Assembly (NCBI RefSeq): GCF_003994465.1
Contig: NZ_RZNX01000003.1
Coordinates: forward strand, 234-64,233
DNA from: Paenibacillus zeisoli
GTDB taxonomy: Bacteria; Bacillota; Bacilli; Paenibacillales; Paenibacillaceae
Direction of reading: 5' to 3'
Length of the DNA: 64,000 nucleotides
Part shown: one piece after another, positions 58,518 through 64,000 of the stretch
Layout of the letters: each line of letters starts with the position of its first letter
Numbering within the stretch: position 1 is the stretch's first letter
Notes under the pieces: model-generated
The model's database searches: none
Told to the model about the DNA's origin: nothing
Seen by the model: the letters and a program-made list of their open reading frames with translations, nothing else
Program-made: the position numbers and the translations under genes

Positions 58518-59762
58518 TTACTTACGGTTAGCGACTTTATCCCATTCGGTATCCAGGGAGTTCAGGTACGCGTCCACATCTTTCTTTTGCAGGAAGCCCT
58601 GAATGATGGTATCCACTTTCATGGCACCCGGGATGTAGTGGTCGGCAAAGTCAACCAGGTCGCCTTTCTCGAAGGCAGGCTTCAAATCAGCTACACTTGG
58701 ATCATCCTGAGTTACACCTTGGACTGCCGGGAACGCCTTTTGCTCGGTGATGTACTGCTTCGCGTTGTCAGACTGCAGCAGGAAGTCGATGAACTTCTTG
58801 GCTTCGGCTTTATGCCCAGAGCTCTTGGACACCGTCAGCAGGGTATCTACGCCAGATACAAGCTTATTCTTTGATGGATCGTTGGTAGCCGGGAATGGGA
58901 ACACACCAAGCTCGATGCTAGGGTTAGCCTTTTGAATTTCAGGAATCGCCCACACGCCTTGGAGGTACATTACGGACTGTCCTTTCGCGAAGGCTACGTT
59001 ACCATCGTTGTATCCTTTACCGAACATGTCTTTCTGTCCGAACGACAGCAATTGCAGCTGTTTGTCAGCGACTTCACGGAATTTATCCTTGAAGGTAACT
59101 GTGCCCTCCTTGCGCTGTTTGAAGAAATCGATCCCGACAACCCCTGGCTCCATGCCGTTAAATGGAATGAGTGTAGTCCAGGAATCCTTCAGCGTCAGAT
59201 AGAATGGAACCTTGCCCGCATCTTTGATCTTCTGAGCCGTGGCCATGAATTCGTCCCAGGTTGTTGGCACGGTTAGGCCCATTTCTTTGAACATCGCTTT
59301 GTTATAGATAACGCCATTGGCATTCGTAGAGAAAGGAATCCCATTCAGCTCGCTAAGTCCGGTCTGGGCTTTCAGCATATCAAGGTAGGCCGGCTGAATA
59401 TTCTTGGTCAGTGGATCACTCGAGAAATCCTCGAACAGACCGCTCTTGGACAAGGTGGAGTAAGTGTCAGTTGCACCAATACCGATAACATCCGGGATCT
59501 GCTTCTTAGCGACGCGTGTCTTGAGCACGGTCTCCGCATCCGGCGGGTTCACCTGGGTTACTTTAATATTCGGATTCGCTGAGTTGAATTTAGCAATCAG
59601 CTTGTCGAAGGTAGCCTTAGCTTCGGTCTTATTCTGGAAGAACTCAATCTTCACCGCGTCGCCTGACGCGCCGCCATCACTCTTGGATCCGCATCCGCTT
59701 AACATCGACATAGCTAACACACCTGCAAGAACTGGCATAATTGCTTTTTTCATTTTCATCAT
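58518..59762 (-). CDS. Sugar-binding lipoprotein of the alpha-glucoside ABC system
   Basis: 414 residues. Lipoprotein signal with SMLSGCGSK; family-1 solute-binding fold (KIEFFQNKTEAKATFDKLIAKFN; VMYLQGVWAIPEIQKANP). First gene of the operon, behind a strong regulated promoter. AGGGGGAAATC precedes the ATG. Probable ligand isomaltose or maltose-type oligosaccharides, judged from the adjacent glucosidase. Confidence 0.92.
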   Translation of the reverse strand: MMKMKKAIMPVLAGVLAMSMLSGCGSKSDGGASGDAVKIEFFQNKTEAKATFDKLIAKFNSANPNIKVTQVNPPDAETVLKTRVAKKQIPDVIGIGATDTYSTLSKSGLFEDFSSDPLTKNIQPAYLDMLKAQTGLSELNGIPFSTNANGVIYNKAMFKEMGLTVPTTWDEFMATAQKIKDAGKVPFYLTLKDSWTTLIPFNGMEPGVVGIDFFKQRKEGTVTFKDKFREVADKQLQLLSFGQKDMFGKGYNDGNVAFAKGQSVMYLQGVWAIPEIQKANPSIELGVFPFPATNDPSKNKLVSGVDTLLTVSKSSGHKAEAKKFIDFLLQSDNAKQYITEQKAFPAVQGVTQDDPSVADLKPAFEKGDLVDFADHYIPGAMKVDTIIQGFLQKKDVDAYLNSLDTEWDKVANRK

Positions 59763-59805
59763 GATTTCCCCCTGAATATGGTTTGGTTGTATGGATGATG
59801 TGATA

Positions 59806-60057
59806 GAAAGCGTTTACTCTATACGGTAAAAAAATAACCCTTACCCTTTGGTACCAAGCTGTCTAATCCTCCCGCTCTCGCGGAAGATATAAAACGCTTA
59901 CAAATGTGAATCAACACCATCCTCCAGCAGCAAGGTAAACGTTTAACTTTTTCTCTAAAATATAGCCTCTGGCCTTGCCGAGACCCTATTTGGCGCTTAC
60001 GCAGCACATAACGTAAACGCTTACTACGAATATAATCTTCCCTATTTATTTTGTCAA
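59806..60057 (-). promoter_or_regulatory. Strong promoter and multiple LacI/CRE-like operators
   Basis: Minus strand TTGACA (60052-60057), 17-bp spacer, TATATT (60029-60034). An operator GTAAGCGTTTAC (60013-60024) lies just below the -10. Related sites are at 59935-59946 (GTAAACGTTTAA), 59892-59901 (AAACGCTTAC), 59806-59817 (GAAAGCGTTTAC) and a half-like site at 59991-60000. This fills the 347-bp gap between efeB and the sugar operon; the leader mRNA is about 260 nt. Sites may bind the cluster's LacI protein, CcpA or both. Confidence 0.82.
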
Positions 60058-60067
60058 TTAAAATTCA

Positions 60068-60104
60068 CAAAAAAATCCCCTCCCCATTCCTGGAGAGGAG
60101 ATTT
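60068..60104 (-). terminator. Terminator of the efeUOB operon
   Basis: On the minus strand AAATCTCCTCTCC pairs with GGGGAGGGGATTT, followed by TTTTGTG, just after the efeB stop. Confidence 0.8.
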
Positions 60105-60109
60105 AGGAC

Positions 60110-61351
60110 TTATCCTTCTAAAATATTCTGGCCGATATACTGCCCTTCCTTAAGCCCTCTCGGACAGGCAAAGAGAGCGCTCGCCACGTGTGAAGTATAC
60201 TCATTAAGCTTATCTTTGGACTGCATCATTCTCAGCATAGGGATGAACTGCGTCTCCGGGTTCTTCTGATAACTCAGGAACAGAAGCCCTGCATCCACAT
60301 TTCCAGTACGCGGGTCTACCCCATTCGTATAGGAATACGCTCTTCGGTGAATTCTTTGGCCCGTCTGCTTGGCTAAATGTACATGGGCCGACCCAGGCTG
60401 CTTCGACATATCCACCGCATCAAATTCACCAGATCTTCCATAGGCGGCTCCGGATTCTTTAAATCTTCCGAACGTATCCTCCTGGTCCTTAAGTGAAGTT
60501 CGGTCCCATACTTCCAGCAGCATTCGGATTTTGCGGTAGGCCAGATAAGAGCCCCCCTTCATCCATTCGGGTTCCCCCTCCCCTGCCCAGACAACATCAT
60601 CATAACCGGCAGAGGTATCGTGCTCGCTGTTCGCGGTCCCATCCTTGAAACCGAATAGATTTCGGGGCGTCTTCCCCGGCGTTGCACTAATGAATCCTTC
60701 CTGCATCCAGTTCACGGTGGCATAACCGGTAGACAGACGAATCAGGTTGCGCACCGCATGGAAAGCCACCTGCTGATCTTCCGCGCACACTTGAATACAG
60801 ACATCTCCGCCTGACAGCGAAGGGTCCAGATTCTCACGGGGCATGCGCGGAATATCCTTCAGATAACGAGGGGCTTTCGCCGCAATGCCAAACCGATCCT
60901 TTCCTTCTTCCCGGAAAAAGGTAGGGCCCAACCCAAAGGTTATGGTCAGCTTAGCGGCAGGCAGATCCAAGGTCTCCCCGGTATCATTGGGCGGAAGCAG
61001 GGTATTATCACCGGTCTTCATCGTTCCACCGGCCGTGCTCAGATCACAGAACTTGGTCCAGTCCCGGAATAGGCGAATGACCGAGGAACGGTCATCTCCG
61101 GTAAGATGAAAGCTCGCCAAATACATATAGGTCTGCTGAGGAGTGACAATTCCAGCCTGATGCTGTCCATAGAGGGATATGCGATCATTAGACAGCGCGG
61201 ACGCCTTCCCGCTCTCGGGCTTCACGATCCCCATGATCGCCCCCATGCCTGCGGCTCCCAGCGTTATTCCAGTCCCGGCTATGGCAGATAACTTGAGGAA
61301 GTCACGCCGCGATACACTTTGCTTCTGCTTCTCCTTTGGTTCGAGTTCCAT
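60110..61351 (-). CDS. efeB: EfeB, Tat-exported DyP-type haem peroxidase
   Basis: 413 residues. Tat signal SRRDFLKLS with hydrophobic region to about 45; DyP peroxidase fold with FGFKDGTANS (GxxDG motif) and C-terminal LLFLSYQKNPETQFIPM. In EfeUOB it oxidises ferrous iron for uptake and/or takes iron from haem. GGGGGAGATAAG precedes the ATG. Last gene of efeU-efeO-efeB. Confidence 0.95.
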   Translation of the reverse strand: MELEPKEKQKQSVSRRDFLKLSAIAGTGITLGAAGMGAIMGIVKPESGKASALSNDRISLYGQHQAGIVTPQQTYMYLASFHLTGDDRSSVIRLFRDWTKFCDLSTAGGTMKTGDNTLLPPNDTGETLDLPAAKLTITFGLGPTFFREEGKDRFGIAAKAPRYLKDIPRMPRENLDPSLSGGDVCIQVCAEDQQVAFHAVRNLIRLSTGYATVNWMQEGFISATPGKTPRNLFGFKDGTANSEHDTSAGYDDVVWAGEGEPEWMKGGSYLAYRKIRMLLEVWDRTSLKDQEDTFGRFKESGAAYGRSGEFDAVDMSKQPGSAHVHLAKQTGQRIHRRAYSYTNGVDPRTGNVDAGLLFLSYQKNPETQFIPMLRMMQSKDKLNEYTSHVASALFACPRGLKEGQYIGQNILEG

Positions 61352-61369
61352 TCTTATCTCCCCCGATAC

Positions 61370-62554
61370 CTACAGAATACTTGCCGTCTGAGTCATTAAC
61401 GTGGACAGCTGGCTGAGCTGATCGCTGATCTTGCGAATTTGCTCTGTAGACAGCTTGTCATAAGTCACATACTGCCCATCCTTCTGGTGACCACGAAGGA
61501 GGTCTTCTGTCGCAAGGAACTGCTTATCCAATTGATCGGCAAGCTGCGGATTCTTCTCATTTAGCGCCGGAATAATGGCAAGATACACGGTCTTGGAGCC
61601 ATCCACGTTAGCCGCAAGATCAACCAGATCTGTACGGGAATAGATCTCCTCTTCCCCCGTAATTTTGGACGTAGCTGCTTCATTCAACAATTCGATGGCA
61701 CCCGCAACCATAACTTTCGGCTCAAGCTTAAGTCCCTTGATCTGCTTTTGCAGCTCTTCGGTGTCCTTAATCAGCTGGTCGGCGTACTTATCTTGGCCCT
61801 TCAAAGATTTGTCCTTCCACAAGGCCTTCTCGATCCGATGGTACCCGGTCCATGTGCTTTCGTCTTCGACATCTGCCAGACGCGCGTCAATCTTGGGATC
61901 TAGGTCCCCGAAGCTCTCTGCGATCGGTTCGATGATCTCGAAATATACCCGGGCCTTCGTATATTCCTTCTTCGCCAGCTCAACATCGCCCGCTTTAACC
62001 GCTTCTGCGAAAGCTTTGGTCTGCAGGGCCAGGTTATCCGCCTGTTCATCAACAAATGCTTTGTAGTTCTCTACAGCTTTATTAAGTTGCTCGGACGTAT
62101 TCGCCGTACTAGGCTTGGCATTCTTGAGCTGTTCCAATGCCCCATGCAGCTTGTCGGCATTCGACTTCAGGCTCTCGAAATCCACCTTGTCATACGCGGA
62201 TGCCGAGAAGATCGGCATTTCATACTTCTCAACTTCTGTATATTCAAGCGGGAATGCCTGGCGTACCGTGTTCTCAAAAGAAAGCCAAGTATCATTGATC
62301 GACTTGCCCAGACTCTTAACCTGAGCTGCATCTTTCTTGCTAATCGCATCCTGCAGTTTCTTGACCTCTTCCTGCAGCTTGCCCGCATCCTCAGCAACTG
62401 GATTCTTCGTATCTGCAGCAGCCTGTTGTGTCTGTGTATCGGCCACCTGCGCGGCAGGAGCCGCTTCTTTGGGACTTGCCTGGTTACATGCGCTGAGCAG
62501 CAGCACACTGGCAACTGAAATTGAAGCAATGGACGTTATCTTTTTGAACAACAT
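61370..62554 (-). CDS. efeO: EfeO, iron-binding lipoprotein (imelysin-like)
   Basis: 394 residues. Lipobox LLLSAC (Cys near 22), Ala/Gln-rich linker, then helical EfeO/M75-type domain with the HxxE motif GYHRIEKALW. Binds iron outside the membrane for EfeU. GGGGGAA precedes ATG. Lies between efeU and efeB with short gaps. Confidence 0.94.
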   Translation of the reverse strand: MLFKKITSIASISVASVLLLSACNQASPKEAAPAAQVADTQTQQAAADTKNPVAEDAGKLQEEVKKLQDAISKKDAAQVKSLGKSINDTWLSFENTVRQAFPLEYTEVEKYEMPIFSASAYDKVDFESLKSNADKLHGALEQLKNAKPSTANTSEQLNKAVENYKAFVDEQADNLALQTKAFAEAVKAGDVELAKKEYTKARVYFEIIEPIAESFGDLDPKIDARLADVEDESTWTGYHRIEKALWKDKSLKGQDKYADQLIKDTEELQKQIKGLKLEPKVMVAGAIELLNEAATSKITGEEEIYSRTDLVDLAANVDGSKTVYLAIIPALNEKNPQLADQLDKQFLATEDLLRGHQKDGQYVTYDKLSTEQIRKISDQLSQLSTLMTQTASIL

Positions 62555-62591
62555 AATCTATATTCCCCCGTTATGATTAAAAGTGATGATC

Positions 62592-64000
62592 TTACACCGA
62601 TGATATCGTGTGAAGCTTTGTCTTTGTGCGTCTTCCGGATGTTCTGCCCCATACCAGCATCAGAATTCCGGTCAGCAGGAAGATCAGCTGCGGCAGTGTG
62701 CTGTACCAGGAAGGATACAGGCTAATGGCCGCATACTCAGGCAGGTACTCCTTCACCGTAGACGGAAGCACACCCGCCATCTGTAGACTGTGGATTCCCG
62801 AACCCATGAATTTGAAGCATAGATAGAATACAATCACGCTGGATACCAGGAAGACAGGACGTACAGGCAGCCGGGTTCCTGCTTTTATGAGAATAACCGC
62901 ACCCAGGGCAAGCACACCGAACCCTGCCGCGATGCCGCCGGCAAGTGATGTTCCCGGCATTTTGCCTACCATACCGATAAGGAAGATGACCGTCTCCAGT
63001 CCTTCTCGTACGATAGCAAAGAAAGCAAGCAGGGCAAGCGAGAACATCTTCCCGCCCGACAGTGCCTTAGAGCTCTTGCTCTCCATAAATTGCTTCCAGC
63101 GCTTCACATCCGCATTGCGGTGCAGCCAGTAGCTGACATACAGCAGCAGGAAGCTGGCTAGTACTCCGGTCCAGCCGTTAATCAAGGAGTTGCTCGTACC
63201 GAACGAGCTGGAGGACAGGAAGACGGCAACGGCAAATCCAACGGCTATACAGGTGAGAAGCCCTGCTGCCGAACCCATGACCACAAAGCGGCTGGCTGCC
63301 TTGGATTCAGCCTTCTTCCCATACATGAGCAGGGCGCCAACCACCAGCAGCGCTTCAAGTCCTTCGCGTAACGGGATAAGAGCCGCATCGATCCAGGTAT
63401 ATTCCGCTCCCGCTAGCGGAGCAAGTCCGCTGATCATCCGGTCAATGACCGTCTTGGCCTGATCTCTCTGTTCAGGACTTGCCAAGTAGGCATCCAGCAG
63501 GACCAGATCTCTCTCGGTGCTGTTGTAGACTTCAGCTGATTTACTGACAATATCGCCTTCCACAGTCAGCCACTGCTGCTGCAGCTGCTTCACCTCGGCT
63601 CCCGCCTCGGTCCACTGCTGTTTCCCAATCAGGTCCGCAGCGCCTCTGAGCTTCATGATGTAGACACTTAAGGTCATCTGCTGCTTCCCGTCATTCCCGA
63701 CATAGGCCCCATCGCGGTAATTGATTAGTGAGAATTCCAGCGTACCCGCCTTATCCAAAGCCACTGAAGCTTCCTTGTTCAGCAGAGCTATCGAAATCCC
63801 GGCAATCTGACCCTCAATCTCAAGAGACATCGTCAACGAGTTCTTCTTGACCCCATTCTTGTTCGTATTCCACCATTTCTTGATCGGCCGGAATGCGGCG
63901 GATGCCTGATCGATGTCTCCTTGGTCAAGAGCTGTCTTAAGTTCGCCCACATGGCCAATAGCTCCATCTATACCCACACTAGTACTGGAATCTGCAGCTG
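62592..64000 (-). CDS. efeU: EfeU, FTR1-family iron permease (5' end outside window)
   Basis: At least 469 residues; the frame stays open to the right edge. N-terminal extracytoplasmic helical domain, then seven membrane segments with both REGLE motifs (PLREGLEALLVV and IVREGLETVIFL), the iron-translocation sites of FTR1 proteins. A GTG at 63977 is in frame but is internal to the large N-terminal domain usual for Firmicute EfeU. First known gene of the operon. Confidence 0.94.
   Translation of the reverse strand, partial: AADSSTSVGIDGAIGHVGELKTALDQGDIDQASAAFRPIKKWWNTNKNGVKKNSLTMSLEIEGQIAGISIALLNKEASVALDKAGTLEFSLINYRDGAYVGNDGKQQMTLSVYIMKLRGAADLIGKQQWTEAGAEVKQLQQQWLTVEGDIVSKSAEVYNSTERDLVLLDAYLASPEQRDQAKTVIDRMISGLAPLAGAEYTWIDAALIPLREGLEALLVVGALLMYGKKAESKAASRFVVMGSAAGLLTCIAVGFAVAVFLSSSSFGTSNSLINGWTGVLASFLLLYVSYWLHRNADVKRWKQFMESKSSKALSGGKMFSLALLAFFAIVREGLETVIFLIGMVGKMPGTSLAGGIAAGFGVLALGAVILIKAGTRLPVRPVFLVSSVIVFYLCFKFMGSGIHSLQMAGVLPSTVKEYLPEYAAISLYPSWYSTLPQLIFLLTGILMLVWGRTSGRRTKTKLHTISSV

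Overview
The window looks like chromosomal DNA of a spore-forming, low-to-moderate GC Bacillota, most likely Paenibacillus or a close relative. The support is gene content: a KinB-like sensor kinase, a Spo0E-type phosphatase, a YheC/YheD ATP-grasp protein, bacilliredoxin, YesM/YesN-type regulators with LplB/LplC-type sugar permeases, a YkoEDC thiamine/HMP transporter, and an AloR/AloP-type peptide quorum-sensing pair. Strong Shine-Dalgarno sequences and frequent GTG/TTG starts fit. I see no rRNA, tRNA, CRISPR array, transposase or prophage.

Layout. 1-1.9 kb: the N-terminal part of a secreted repeat protein (minus strand, running off the left edge), with 87-residue repeats in near-identical 522-bp pairs. 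2-20 kb: housekeeping and transport genes (mutY, acpS, a shortened alpha/beta hydrolase, nadE, bacilliredoxin, orphan KinB-like kinase, HI0933-type flavoprotein, ecsAB, MFS exporter, ykoC-ykoE-ykoD). 19.7-22 kb: Spo0E-like gene, a G17 tract, then a 40-residue exported pro-peptide and its HTH/TPR receptor. 22-27.4 kb: free-methionine sulfoxide reductase, a MutS2-type protein without its Smr domain, and a 520-bp gene-free stretch holding a probable structured RNA with pseudoknot potential, followed by a short leader ORF and a second terminator just before mutS2. 27.5-38 kb: regulators (AraC, MerR/TipAS, SgrR-like, MocR), AIM24 protein, phosphodiester glycosidase, YheC/D and an EamA exporter. 37.7-41.9 kb: response regulator, kinase, ABC transporter and CPBP protease, resembling peptide-antibiotic sensing and resistance modules.

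42-52.5 kb: a galactan/galacto-oligosaccharide system. A YesM-like kinase and YesN-like regulator precede a sugar-binding lipoprotein, two permeases, a GH53 endo-galactanase with no signal peptide, and a GH42 beta-galactosidase. Two promoters in this block share GGTTGCAA exactly 59 bp upstream of TATAAT. 52.8-60 kb: an EamA exporter, then an alpha-glucoside system (binding protein, two permeases, GH13 oligo-1,6-glucosidase type, LacI regulator) with a strong promoter and several LacI/CRE-like operators. 60-64 kb: the EfeUOB iron-uptake operon, with efeU cut by the right edge.

The least explained features are the pseudoknot-capable RNA and the leader ORF upstream of mutS2, two homologous ~130-bp palindromic elements in the 5' leaders of two unrelated exporters, the peptide signalling pair and its operator-like repeats, and the shared promoter motif of the galactan regulon. 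No sugar-importer ATPase is encoded here, so both sugar ABC systems presumably use a shared MsmX-like ATPase encoded elsewhere.
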